A DNA stretch of 64,000 nucleotides, taken from positions 186,001 to 250,000 of the forward strand of contig CANMLW010000002.1 of assembly GCA_947498705.1 (NCBI GenBank), given 5' to 3'. The notes under the pieces were generated by a model. The model had not been told where the DNA came from, ran no database searches, and saw nothing but the letters and a program-made list of their open reading frames with translations. Positions 51,794 through 61,384 of the stretch are shown here, piece by piece. This DNA comes from an uncultured Aquimarina sp. Its GTDB lineage: Bacteria; Bacteroidota; Bacteroidia; Flavobacteriales; Flavobacteriaceae. How positions within the stretch are numbered: position 1 is the first letter of the stretch; each line of letters begins with the position of its first letter. The translations under genes and the position numbers were made by a program.

Positions 51794-53566
51794 TTATTGA
51801 ATAGCTAATCGTATGGTGTCGGAACTATTATTTGTAGTTACTTGTGCAGTATAGAGTCCTGGCTTTAAGTTAGGTACAGATAATATCGCGTTTGTTCCTG
51901 ATTGGCTATTTGAAGAAGATACTTCTAAACCATTGTCATTAAATACTTTGAAAGAGATATTTTCTTTAGTTTCATTAAAAGTAAATGTAAAAATTCCATC
52001 GGTACTTGGGTTAGGCGAAACCACTACATTTTGTGCTGCGGCTCCTCTTTGTCCATCTCTACCATCTTTTCTTGGATCGTCTACGATATTGATTACATAG
52101 TCTTCTGTTTCTCCAAACCATCCTTCTCCACATGGTGTTAGATCGCTATCATACATAGTTCGAACTCTAAGTATAGTTTGACCTAATTTTGCATCTGCAG
52201 GTACAGTAAAAAATGATACCCATTCTTTTGAAGAATGATTTGCAAGTAATCTTTCTTCTCCCGGGTCATCAAAATCTCCATCTTGGTTCCAGTCTACCCA
52301 ATATCCGGTCTTTGTATTTTCCCAGGCAGCATTAGTTTTGATATGAATAACAGAAGCTTCATAAGGATATTCTATAGGACCTCTTTCTACGTTTGTTCCA
52401 GGAAAATTATACCATGAATAACCGCTTTCGCTATAGGTTGATATGCTACGTACATTTTCAAATTCTACTCCAGTAATGTATTGACCACTAGGTTTTTTGT
52501 TGCTACTAGTACAAAGCTCTTTTGGACCTAAATCTACTGTTATATAGCCTTCTCTGGTTTTCGAATCTTGTCCGTGAGGGTTAGATACTGTTAGTTTTAC
52601 CGTGTATTTTCCAGACTCAGAATATTTTACTTGCGGTATTTGTTCTGTGCTTGTAGATGGAGTAGCTCCTTCAAACTCCCAATACCATGAAGTAGGATTG
52701 TTTTCTGATAAATCATCAAATCTCACATATTGATCGGCATCGGTTACATGTGTTAGTACTGTAGAGAAATTACAAAAAGGAGGATACACACGTGGTTGAA
52801 TATGTACTTTCATATACCCTACATAGGTGATTTCATCTTTACCATATTCGTTTTCTACAACTAGTTTTACAGAATAACTACCTGATTTTATATAGCGAAC
52901 CAGAGGAAATTGATCGGTACTAACAGAAGGAATCCCACCTTCAAACTCCCAATGCCACGATGTTGGATTACTAGTAGATAAATCTTTAAATTCTACTAAT
53001 TCTTTATCATCATAGATATGTGTAGAGGGAACATCAAAAAAAGCCTTAGGCCTTTTTGGGTGAGCAACTTCTATAAGATAATCTTCTATTTCTCCACTCT
53101 CATTTCTTTTTGATTCGCACGGTCCTAATTCTATATTATAATTGTAACGTACTCTCATTCTTGTTGTTCCTATTTTAGCATCTTCAGGAACCGAAACTAT
53201 ACCATAAAAAACACCGGTATCAGTTTTATGAAAAACTCTTTCAGAATCATCAAAAGCAGCATCAGCATTCCAGTCAATCCATACCTGGATACTATTAGAA
53301 GGCCAGTGATTCCATTTGGTATCTACCTTTATGGTTAACTTATCTCCCGGGTCAACAATGGCTTTTTGATCGGTAAAGTTAGAATACCCGTTAGTTCCTA
53401 ACTCAGAATAATTATTGATTTCAGAAAATTGAACGTTTGTAATATAGTTATTACCTCTTACAGATTGTACATGACAATAACTACTGTTGGTTTGGTTGTC
53501 TTGTGCAAAAATTAGCTGAGCTACTAAAGCAAAAGCTATTGTTAAAAATTTTTTAATCGTTTTCAT
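51794..53566 (-). CDS. Secreted GEVED/PKD protein with type IX sorting domain
   Basis: 590 residues. Signal peptide to about IFAQ22; a GEVED domain (WIDWNADAAFDDSERV, CESKRNESGEIEDYLIEV); two PKD domains (VEFKDLSTSNPTSWHWEFEG and VRFDDLSENNPTSWYWEFEG, each ending GxYxVKLxVxNxxG); a second GEVED domain (YWVDWNQDGDFDDPGEE, CGEGWFGETEDYVINIV); and a C-terminal type A T9SS sorting domain (VVVSPNPSTDGIFTFTFNE, LKPGLYTAQVTTN). No catalytic domain is visible, so it is likely an adhesin or binding protein on the cell surface. Palindromes sit in its upstream region. Confidence 0.9.
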   Translation of the reverse strand: MKTIKKFLTIAFALVAQLIFAQDNQTNSSYCHVQSVRGNNYITNVQFSEINNYSELGTNGYSNFTDQKAIVDPGDKLTIKVDTKWNHWPSNSIQVWIDWNADAAFDDSERVFHKTDTGVFYGIVSVPEDAKIGTTRMRVRYNYNIELGPCESKRNESGEIEDYLIEVAHPKRPKAFFDVPSTHIYDDKELVEFKDLSTSNPTSWHWEFEGGIPSVSTDQFPLVRYIKSGSYSVKLVVENEYGKDEITYVGYMKVHIQPRVYPPFCNFSTVLTHVTDADQYVRFDDLSENNPTSWYWEFEGATPSTSTEQIPQVKYSESGKYTVKLTVSNPHGQDSKTREGYITVDLGPKELCTSSNKKPSGQYITGVEFENVRSISTYSESGYSWYNFPGTNVERGPIEYPYEASVIHIKTNAAWENTKTGYWVDWNQDGDFDDPGEERLLANHSSKEWVSFFTVPADAKLGQTILRVRTMYDSDLTPCGEGWFGETEDYVINIVDDPRKDGRDGQRGAAAQNVVVSPNPSTDGIFTFTFNETKENISFKVFNDNGLEVSSSNSQSGTNAILSVPNLKPGLYTAQVTTNNSSDTIRLAIQ

Positions 53567-53610
53567 TTTTCAGTTTTTGGAGTATAATTTTTTTTATTTT
53601 ATATACTATA

Positions 53611-53628
53611 GTTATCCTATAGGATAAC
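53611..53628. promoter_or_regulatory. 18-bp perfect palindrome upstream of T9SS cargo gene
   Basis: GTTATCCTATAGGATAAC, 45 nt before the start codon, a candidate operator. A second palindrome, TATCTTATAAGATA, lies at 53729-53742. Confidence 0.5.
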
Positions 53629-54335
53629 AATGTTTTATCCGTAACACGAACATTTTCATAGAGAAAAAGGTGCTATAAAGTTTTTGTTTACTATTTGGTA
53701 GAATAGCCCGTTCTAAATGTTAAATACTTATCTTATAAGATATTTTACGAAAGTGGTTGTTAACTTTTTATTTTGGGACCTGTGTTGATTTGTAATTATT
53801 GATTGCTCATGATAAGCGAGTAATGTCGCCTATATCTCTAGCTTGTTTAGTCCCTTTTGTGTCGTATTGACAACTTATTTACTATGTTTTTATTAAGTTT
53901 CTAAAAAGTTGTTTTTAAACCTATTTGTTGGTTGTTTACAATGATCATTATTTTTATGATCTCGAAGTGTCATTTTATAAATATGAAGCCGTAGTATCTA
54001 TGCTCATTTATTATTAGTTTTTGAGGTTTTAATTTCTGGTGTAAAATTAGTTAATGAATATCAAATCAAATGCCTGTTAATGTTAAAAAAAAGTATTTTT
54101 TTATTTGAGCGATTTTACTTACAAATCATTAACTATCAGTTGTTTAGATATATTTTTTAATAACTTGAATTAATAAAAAAATAACAAAAAAGATTATGAT
54201 ATGTTAATTTAATTTACGAACAACGCTTGTTGTAAATTAACAAATATCATGCTTTCAACTACTTAAGTGCGCTAAAATAATATCATACTAAAAAAGAGGA
54301 AAATTCCCTCAAAAGAGACAAATTATTCTAATTAA

Positions 54336-54374
54336 AAAAATCTCATAAAAACATTTTGCTTTTATGAGATTTTT
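54336..54374 (-). terminator. Intrinsic terminator after aminopeptidase P gene
   Basis: 15-bp perfect stem AAAAATCTCATAAAA / TTTTATGAGATTTTT with a 9-nt loop. Confidence 0.85.
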
Positions 54375-54454
54375 AAGCCAGAAATAATGCCTTATTTTTT
54401 TAAAACATGTTACTGCGATTTATCTATTAAAGATAATGTACAACAATGTCATTT

Positions 54455-55747
54455 TTATTGATTCATTAGCGCTTCTATTTCTTCTGCTTCAATTGGGATA
54501 TTGGCCATAAGATTAAATGGTTCTCCATTTTCCTGAACCACAACATCATCTTCTAAGCGAATTCCAAACCCTTCATCAGGGATATAGATTCCAGGTTCGA
54601 CTGTAAATACCATATTAGCTTGCATGGGTTCTGTTAATATTCCATAGTCATGAGTATCTAATCCCATGTGATGTGATGTCCCGTGCATAAAATACTTTTT
54701 ATAGGCGGGCCATTCTGGATTTTCATTTTGTATATCAGCTTTGTCCAATAGGCCAAGTTGTAACAACTCAGAGGTCATAATCTTACCTACTTCATGGTGG
54801 TAGTCGGCCCATATCGTGCCGGGCACTAACATTTTGGTAGCTTCATTTTTTACTCTAAGAACCGCATCATAAACGGCTCTTTGACGTTTTGTGTATTTTC
54901 CAGATACAGGAATGGTACGAGATAGATCACTAGCGTAGTTAGCATATTCTGCAGCTACATCCATAAGAATTAAATCACCTGGTTTACATTGCTTATTGTT
55001 TTCTATATAGTGTAATACGTTTGCATTGTTACCACTAGCAATAATAGGAGTATAGGCAAAACCTTTGGATCTGTGGTTAATAAACTCATGTAATAATTCT
55101 GCTTCAATATTATATTCCCAAATTTCTGGCTTAACAAATTTTAGAAGCCTTCTAAATCCTTTTTCTGTAATGTTACAAGCGGTTTGTATCAGATCGATCT
55201 CTATAGGATCTTTTATAGATCTTAATCTTTGTAAGATAGGATTGCTTTTTGCAACGGTATGAGCAGGGTATTTTTCTTTTATCCATTTTGTAAAGCGATC
55301 TTCTCTGGTTTCGGTTTCTACATTAGCTCTATAGTGTTCATTTGTATTAATATAAATGTTCTCGCATTGTGTCATTATTTCAAAGAGAATCTTTTCAAGA
55401 TCTTTTAACCAATACACTGTTTTTACTCCTGAAACTTCGTAAGCACGTTCTTTGGTTAGTTTTTCGCCTTCCCAAATGGCAATATGTTCGTTGGTTTCTC
55501 TTAGAAAGAGTATTTCTTTATATTTTTCTTTGGGAGCATCAGGAAAAAGAAGTAAAATACTTTCTTCCTGATCCACGCCACTTAAATAAAAAATATCTCT
55601 ATGTTGTTGAAAAGGCATTGTGCTGTCTGCACTAATGGGGTATATGTCATTACTATTAAAGATCGCTATACTGTTAGGTTTCATTTTTGCGGTAAAATTC
55701 TTGCGATTTTTAATAAAGAGATGACTGTCTATTTGATGATATTTCAT
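54455..55747 (-). CDS. pepP: Xaa-Pro aminopeptidase (aminopeptidase P family)
   Basis: 430 residues. Removes N-terminal residues before proline. An N-terminal aminopeptidase P domain (MPFQQHRDIFYLSGVDQEES) precedes the M24 pita-bread catalytic domain with metal ligands in LMDVAAEYANYASDLSRTIP (Asp, Asp), MHGTSHHMGLDTHDYG (His), FTVEPGIYIP (Glu) and GIRLEDDVVV (Glu). Length fits PepP. Cytosolic, no signal. Confidence 0.94.
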   Translation of the reverse strand: MKYHQIDSHLFIKNRKNFTAKMKPNSIAIFNSNDIYPISADSTMPFQQHRDIFYLSGVDQEESILLLFPDAPKEKYKEILFLRETNEHIAIWEGEKLTKERAYEVSGVKTVYWLKDLEKILFEIMTQCENIYINTNEHYRANVETETREDRFTKWIKEKYPAHTVAKSNPILQRLRSIKDPIEIDLIQTACNITEKGFRRLLKFVKPEIWEYNIEAELLHEFINHRSKGFAYTPIIASGNNANVLHYIENNKQCKPGDLILMDVAAEYANYASDLSRTIPVSGKYTKRQRAVYDAVLRVKNEATKMLVPGTIWADYHHEVGKIMTSELLQLGLLDKADIQNENPEWPAYKKYFMHGTSHHMGLDTHDYGILTEPMQANMVFTVEPGIYIPDEGFGIRLEDDVVVQENGEPFNLMANIPIEAEEIEALMNQ

Positions 55748-55785
55748 ATAAATGCGATTTTTAGTTAGAAATACAAACTGTTTTG

Positions 55786-55803
55786 TGCATAATCTGGGTT
55801 AAA
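55786..55803. repeat. Single repeat arm related to the 10929-10949 family
   Basis: TGCATAATCTGGGTTAAA, one mismatch from the arm at the bluB stop codon (TGCATAATCCGGGTTAAA). No partner arm is visible nearby. Confidence 0.55.
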
Positions 55804-55871
55804 AAGCACTACAGATGATTTTTTCAAAAATAAGGCTATTATAACATTTACCTATGATTGTCTGCATAAAA

Positions 55872-55898
55872 AAGGGACTCAATATTCATGAGTCCCTT
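55872..55898 (-). terminator. Intrinsic terminator, leftward
   Basis: 10-bp stem AAGGGACTCA / TGAGTCCCTT with a 7-nt loop and a following U run on the minus strand; ends the glycine-rich protein gene. Confidence 0.88.
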
Positions 55899-55940
55899 GT
55901 AAATATATTGTTTTGATAAAATATATCAATAAAGTGTACT

Positions 55941-56222
55941 TTATTTACTGATTGCCTTTTTTATTAAACCAATTATAGCCATTAATACACCACCACCAAC
56001 TCCACCACCGGCTACGCTTCCTAAGATTCCTGCGATATCCATTCCTCCAGAGGTGTCAATTCCCAGCATACCTAACAGGTATCCGCCTATACCTCCTCCT
56101 AGAATACCTAAGATAGAATTTCCAACTTTGCCAAAAGATGCATTTTTCAGTAATGAACCTGCAATATTTCCACCTACAGCTCCGCTGATAAGTTGAATGA
56201 TTAACGGTAAATACTCTTCCAT
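55941..56222 (-). CDS. Small glycine-rich membrane protein
   Basis: 93 residues, mostly hydrophobic and glycine-rich: LIIQLISGAVGGNIAGSLL, ILGILGGGIGGYLLGMLGI and AGILGSVAGGGVGGGVLMAI give two or three glycine-zipper-type membrane helices, ending with a short basic tail. Similar small proteins of unknown function are common in flavobacteria. It has its own terminator, so it is probably well expressed. Confidence 0.75.
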   Translation of the reverse strand: MEEYLPLIIQLISGAVGGNIAGSLLKNASFGKVGNSILGILGGGIGGYLLGMLGIDTSGGMDIAGILGSVAGGGVGGGVLMAIIGLIKKAISK

Positions 56223-56505
56223 AATTATCTTGTTTAATTAGTTAGTATCCAATAAATTAACATAAAAATAACGAGAAACGCAAAACTGAAGTTTGTTTTT
56301 TCTTTTATTCATAGGCGCTTCAGTTATAATTGTTAAACATTAATTAAATGTTTTGAGTTTGTTTTAACTATCGATAATTTGACATTGAACTCATATTGAC
56401 TTTTTGTTTTTTAGGAATAGAATACCTCAAGATGAGTTCATTGATTAATGCTATATTTTATAAAAAAACAATGGCTTTGTGTAGTACATGAAGTAACAAA
56501 AATGT

Positions 56506-59367
56506 ATGAAAACGTATATAATAACCTCTCTTTCTTTTTTTCTTTTCTTTTGTAGTATTGCTCAGCAATCGCCAACAAGTGCCGCAGAGATTAAATCGGG
56601 ATTATCGACCAAAAAACAATTAGCAGTATCTTCTTTGGTAAAAAATGTTTTATTTACCAATATCGGCCCAACGGTTATGAGTGGTCGTGTGGTAGACGTA
56701 GCTGTTAATCCAGAAAACCCAATTGAGTTTTATGTAGGATATGCTTCGGGAGGTTTGTGGTATACGGCAAATAATGGGACTACTTTCACCCCGATTATGG
56801 ATAATGCAGAAACTATTAATGTAGGAGACATTGCCGTCGATTGGAAAAATAATAGTATCTGGGTAGGAACAGGAGAAAATAACTCATCAAGATCATCTTA
56901 TGCAGGGATAGGAATTCTCAAGTCTACAGATAAAGGAAAAACATGGCAACATGTTGGCTTACCAGACTCACATCATATAGGAAGAATTATACTTAACCCA
57001 AAGAATCCCGATGAGGTAGTGATAGGTGTAACAGGACATTTATATTCTCCTAACGAAGAGCGCGGTATTTATAAAACTACGGATGGAGGAGTTACTTGGA
57101 ACAGAACTTTGTTTATAGATAATGAGACCGGGATCATTGATGTAGCTTATGTACCCGGAAATTTTAATATGATGTACGCTGCAGCATGGCAGAAAGATAG
57201 AAAAGCCTGGGATTTTAAAGGTAATGGCTCACAATCGGGAATCTATAAAAGTACTGATGCAGGAACTACCTGGAAAAAAGTTTCTATCGAAGGAAGTGGT
57301 TTTCCTACGGGGATAGGTGTTGGCCGAATAGGATTAGCAGTTTTTGATGAAAACACCCTTTATGCAGTGCATGACAATCAATTTTTACGAGATAAAAAGA
57401 AGGGAGTAAAAAAAGATGCATCGAAACTTTATAAAGAAGATTTTGCAACCATGACTACCGAAACGTTTCTTGAAATCGAAAATGAAAAAATCGATACGTT
57501 TTTAAAATCCAATGGTTTTCAAAAAAAGTACAAAGCAAAAAATATAAAACAATGGATGCGTAATGGTACCGTAACTCCTATAGACCTGGCTAACTATTTG
57601 GAAGATGAAAATCAACAAATGATGGAAACTAAGGTTATAGGAGCAGAAGTGTACAGAAGTGATGACGCAGGAAAGACCTGGAAAAAAACACATTCAGATT
57701 TTTTGGATGATGTTTTTTATACCTATGGTTATTATTTTGCACAGATACAGGTAAATCCATCTAACAAAGATCATATTTATATATCGGGAGTTCCTATCCT
57801 AAAATCCAAAGACGCAGGAAAAACGTTTGTTAGTATTAACGGTAAAAATGTACATGCTGATCATCATGCATTGTGGATCAATCCTAAAAATCCTAAACAC
57901 TTAATTAACGGGAATGACGGAGGGGTAAATATATCATATGACGATGGTGAGCATTGGATAAAAGCCAATCAACCTAGTGTAGGGCAGTTTTATGCGATTA
58001 ATGTAGATCATCAAAAACCTTATAATGTATATGGAGGATTGCAGGATAATGGTGTTTGGATGGGGCCTCACAATGCCAAAGAAGACGCTTCATGGCATCA
58101 AAGTGGGCATTATCCCTGGAAAAGAATAATGGGAGGAGATGGTATGCAAATACAAATTGATAGTAGAAATACGCATATTGTGTATACAGGATTACAATTT
58201 GGTAATTATTCAAGACTCAACCTTTTAGAAAAAAAGAGTACCTATATCCGTCCTAAGCACGAGCTGGGAGAATCTCCCTATAGATTTAATTGGCAAACCC
58301 CTATTTTGCTATCTTCTCATAATCAGGATATATTGTATTTGGGAGGAAATAAGTTAATGCGATCTATGAATCGAGGAGATGATTGGCAAGCGTTATCCCC
58401 TGATCTTACCCATGGAAATAGAAAAGGAAATGTATCTTATGGTACCTTGACTACTCTATCAGAATCTCCTTTTCAGTTTGGATTAGTTTATACGGGTAGT
58501 GATGATGGATTGGTATATGTTTCAAAAAATTCGGGTGGAAACTGGGTAAAAGTTTCTGATACATTTCCCAAGGATTTATGGGTGTCAAGAGTAGTGGCTT
58601 CTTCTCATAAAAAAGAAAGGGTATATGTTACTTTAAATGGATATCGATGGGATGATTTTACTCCTTATGTGTATGTTAGTGAAGATTATGGAGAACACTG
58701 GAAAAATATAGGAAAAGACCTGCCAGCATCTGCTATAAATGTTATTAAAGAAGATCCTGTTAATCAAAATGTATTATATCTGGGTTCTGATAATGGAGCC
58801 TATGTTTCATTTAATCAAGGCCAATCATGGGAGGTGTTTTCTAAAGGAATGCCCAATGTTGCAGTACATGATATTGTTATTCAAGAAGAAGCAAAAGACT
58901 TATTGTTAGGAACTCACGGAAGAAGTATCTATACAACCAATATAGAGGATATACAGCGTCTCGATGATACAGTTCTAGCCAAACCTCTGCATGTTTTTAG
59001 GATGCATGATGTCAAATGGTCGAGACAATGGGGGGCTGTATGGTCCAAATGGTTATCAGAGATAAAAGAACCTTCTGTCGATATTAGATTTTATGCCAAG
59101 GTGTCTGGAAATTTTTTGATTAAGATTAAGTTAGATTCTGGTAAAGTGCTTAAGGAGTTTTCTGTAAAGGGAACTAGAGGTCTTAATTATGTGCCGTATG
59201 ACCTTTCAATTTCAGAAAAAGGGAAAGATAGTATAGAGAAAGAATTTTCTGATGAGGATATTTCAAAACGTAAAAACGAAAAATACTATCTTCCTGTGGG
59301 ATCTTATACGATTTGGATCAGTGATAAAGATAAAAATGTAGAAGAAGTAAATTTTGAAGTAAATTAA
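56506..59367 (+). CDS. Secreted BNR/sortilin-type beta-propeller protein
   Basis: 953 residues. Signal peptide to about CSIAQ20. Many Asp-box-like repeats: GIYKTTDGGVTWNRTLF, GIYKSTDAGTTWKKVS, VYRSDDAGKTWKKTHSDF, VYVSEDYGEHWKNIGKDLP, AYVSFNQGQSWEVFSKGMP, forming one or two seven- to ten-bladed propellers as in VPS10/sortilin and xyloglucanase-like proteins. A charged helical insertion of about 80 residues (near 290-375) interrupts the propeller. The C-terminal ~120 residues form a separate domain. Glycosidase-type catalytic residues cannot be assigned, so function is open. No sorting domain is evident. Confidence 0.85.
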   Translation: MKTYIITSLSFFLFFCSIAQQSPTSAAEIKSGLSTKKQLAVSSLVKNVLFTNIGPTVMSGRVVDVAVNPENPIEFYVGYASGGLWYTANNGTTFTPIMDNAETINVGDIAVDWKNNSIWVGTGENNSSRSSYAGIGILKSTDKGKTWQHVGLPDSHHIGRIILNPKNPDEVVIGVTGHLYSPNEERGIYKTTDGGVTWNRTLFIDNETGIIDVAYVPGNFNMMYAAAWQKDRKAWDFKGNGSQSGIYKSTDAGTTWKKVSIEGSGFPTGIGVGRIGLAVFDENTLYAVHDNQFLRDKKKGVKKDASKLYKEDFATMTTETFLEIENEKIDTFLKSNGFQKKYKAKNIKQWMRNGTVTPIDLANYLEDENQQMMETKVIGAEVYRSDDAGKTWKKTHSDFLDDVFYTYGYYFAQIQVNPSNKDHIYISGVPILKSKDAGKTFVSINGKNVHADHHALWINPKNPKHLINGNDGGVNISYDDGEHWIKANQPSVGQFYAINVDHQKPYNVYGGLQDNGVWMGPHNAKEDASWHQSGHYPWKRIMGGDGMQIQIDSRNTHIVYTGLQFGNYSRLNLLEKKSTYIRPKHELGESPYRFNWQTPILLSSHNQDILYLGGNKLMRSMNRGDDWQALSPDLTHGNRKGNVSYGTLTTLSESPFQFGLVYTGSDDGLVYVSKNSGGNWVKVSDTFPKDLWVSRVVASSHKKERVYVTLNGYRWDDFTPYVYVSEDYGEHWKNIGKDLPASAINVIKEDPVNQNVLYLGSDNGAYVSFNQGQSWEVFSKGMPNVAVHDIVIQEEAKDLLLGTHGRSIYTTNIEDIQRLDDTVLAKPLHVFRMHDVKWSRQWGAVWSKWLSEIKEPSVDIRFYAKVSGNFLIKIKLDSGKVLKEFSVKGTRGLNYVPYDLSISEKGKDSIEKEFSDEDISKRKNEKYYLPVGSYTIWISDKDKNVEEVNFEVN

Positions 59368-59492
59368 TAGCTGGCTAATCTTTTAAGAGCCAGAACCTCG
59401 CGGTATCATTGATTATTCGGTATATTATAATCTACAAAAATAGTAGATAAATCCTTATCTTGTTAAGGTAAATTTATACAACCCCATGCAGA

Positions 59493-60944
59493 ATGCTTCA
59501 AAATGAACTTTTTAATAATGTAATTCATGATTTCAATGCGGGATATTGGGAACTGCATGATGATCCAAACAGAGAGGTATGGTCTGATAAATTTTATGAG
59601 AATCTAGGCTATAAAAAAAAAGAATTACAAGCTACAATCGATTATTTTCTTAACCATCTTTTACACAAAGATGATATCGAAGTATTTAGGGATAACTTTC
59701 TTAACTATAGACGCAATTCGGTTAATTTTAAGCAACATATAAAAGTATTAACAAAGGATACTAGTTATAAGTTGTTTAGATGTGTTACCAATGACCAATT
59801 GCCTGTCAATATAAAATCTGGAACGAATCTTATTTTCTTTATTGAAATTAGACTAGAGCCAGAAGAAGATATATCAAAAGATAATTTTTATTATAAAGAA
59901 ACAGCACAAATGACATCGACCGGAAGTTGGTATGTAGATTTTCAGGAAAGAAAAAGCTATTGGGATTTTGAAACAAGACGTATTTTAGAATACCCCGATG
60001 ACTATATCCCTTCATTAAAAGACTCTGCAAATTATTATGCAGATGATTCTAGACAGCAAGCAGCAGATTTGTTTTTTAATTGCGCAATGGCGGGTACTCC
60101 GTTTAACACAGAAATTAAAATGATGACTGCCAATAACCGTGAATTTTGGGGAAGGGCAATAGGAAAACCTGTCTATAATGAGAATAAAGAAATTATTGGA
60201 ATTAGAGGGGTTTTTCAAGATATAGATGAAATAAAAAGAAAAGAGATACGACTACAAAAATCGATCGATATCATAGCTTCTCAAAACTCAAGGCTATTTA
60301 ATTTTGCTCATATTGTATCTCATAACCTAAGATCTCATACCAGTAATTTATCACTCTTGGTTCAGCTTATAGATGATATTGACGATCCTAAAGAGAAAGT
60401 CGAGTTGATAAAAGAGATCAAGGAGATTTCTTTGAGCCTTAATACTACCATCGAACATCTAAACGAAATAGTAGCAATTCATACCAATACCGGTCAGGAG
60501 AAAAAACAAGTTAAATTTAAAGAGGCTCTTAAATTAGTTACCAATGGTATAGGAAGAATGATCTCGTTAAGTAATGCGACGATCAAGGCTGATTTTAAAG
60601 AGTTAGAAACAATAGATTATATTCCTGCTTACCTCGAAAGCATCTTATTAAATCTAATCACCAATGCCATAAAATATAAACACCCCGATAGAGATCCTGT
60701 TATAGAAATAAAAACATATGTAAAGAATGAAACGGCCTATTTAGAGATTTCTGATAACGGTAGAGGAATTGATATGAAACTATTTAAAGATAAGATTTTT
60801 GGTATGTATAAGACATTTCATTACAACACAGATGCGGTTGGGATTGGATTGTTTTTGACTAAAAATCAAGTAGAATCTTTAAATGGTACTATCAATGTAG
60901 AAAGTGAGGTAGAGAAAGGAACAACTTTTATAATAGAATTTTAA
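59493..60944 (+). CDS. PAS-domain sensor histidine kinase (soluble)
   Basis: 483 residues, no membrane segment. Two PAS domains (about 10-125 and 130-250; second ends GIRGVFQDIDEIKRKE), then a dimerisation domain with phospho-acceptor His277 in AHIVSHNLRSHTSNLSLL, and a HATPase domain (LILNLITNAIKYKHPDRDP near the N box, EISDNGRGIDMKLF, VGIGLFLTKNQVESLNGTIN). It should sense an internal signal. The response regulator follows 22 nt later on the same strand, so they form a two-component pair. Confidence 0.92.
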   Translation: MLQNELFNNVIHDFNAGYWELHDDPNREVWSDKFYENLGYKKKELQATIDYFLNHLLHKDDIEVFRDNFLNYRRNSVNFKQHIKVLTKDTSYKLFRCVTNDQLPVNIKSGTNLIFFIEIRLEPEEDISKDNFYYKETAQMTSTGSWYVDFQERKSYWDFETRRILEYPDDYIPSLKDSANYYADDSRQQAADLFFNCAMAGTPFNTEIKMMTANNREFWGRAIGKPVYNENKEIIGIRGVFQDIDEIKRKEIRLQKSIDIIASQNSRLFNFAHIVSHNLRSHTSNLSLLVQLIDDIDDPKEKVELIKEIKEISLSLNTTIEHLNEIVAIHTNTGQEKKQVKFKEALKLVTNGIGRMISLSNATIKADFKELETIDYIPAYLESILLNLITNAIKYKHPDRDPVIEIKTYVKNETAYLEISDNGRGIDMKLFKDKIFGMYKTFHYNTDAVGIGLFLTKNQVESLNGTINVESEVEKGTTFIIEF

Positions 60945-60966
60945 ATGATCATAAAACTTCCCCCAT

Positions 60967-61383
60967 ATGACAAATCAAGAAATAGGACTAGCGTGTATTA
61001 TCGATGATGATAAAATGTATGTAAATCTTGTAAAAAGGATTGTAGAAGCAAAAAATTTATGTAAAAATTTGATGGTATTTCAAAACGGTATGGACGCCAT
61101 TGTTTATTTCAAAACATTATTGGGTAACCTTGATAAGGCATGTATACCCGAAATTATTTTTTTGGATCTTAATATGCCGGTAATGGATGGCTGGGAGTTT
61201 CTCGAAAAATTTACTAAAATTAAAAATAAACTGGGAAAAACAATCATTCTCTATATTGTTAGCTCATCGATTAACCCAGTAGATATAGAAAGAGCAAAAG
61301 GTATCAACTCTGTAGAGGATTATTTGATCAAACCAGTAACGATAGAAGATCTGGAAGCTGTATTTTCGAAAAAGACGACTTAG
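60967..61383 (+). CDS. Single-domain response regulator
   Basis: 138 residues, receiver domain only. Acidic pocket CIIDDDKMY, phospho-acceptor Asp67 in IIFLDLNMPVMDGWEF, Thr/Ser region YIVSSSINP and Lys in DYLIKPVTIEDL. No output domain, so it signals by protein contact, as CheY-like regulators do. Partner of the upstream kinase. Confidence 0.93.
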   Translation: MTNQEIGLACIIDDDKMYVNLVKRIVEAKNLCKNLMVFQNGMDAIVYFKTLLGNLDKACIPEIIFLDLNMPVMDGWEFLEKFTKIKNKLGKTIILYIVSSSINPVDIERAKGINSVEDYLIKPVTIEDLEAVFSKKTT

Positions 61384-61384
61384 A

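Larger units (their letters stand above)
53567..54454. other. Gene-free AT-rich region
   Basis: 888 bp with no supported gene. It holds two perfect palindromes (53611-53628 and 53729-53742), an imperfect palindrome (TTAATTTACGAACAA at 54209-54223 with TTGTTGTAAATTAA at 54227-54240) and the terminator of the aminopeptidase gene (54336-54374). Confidence 0.55.
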
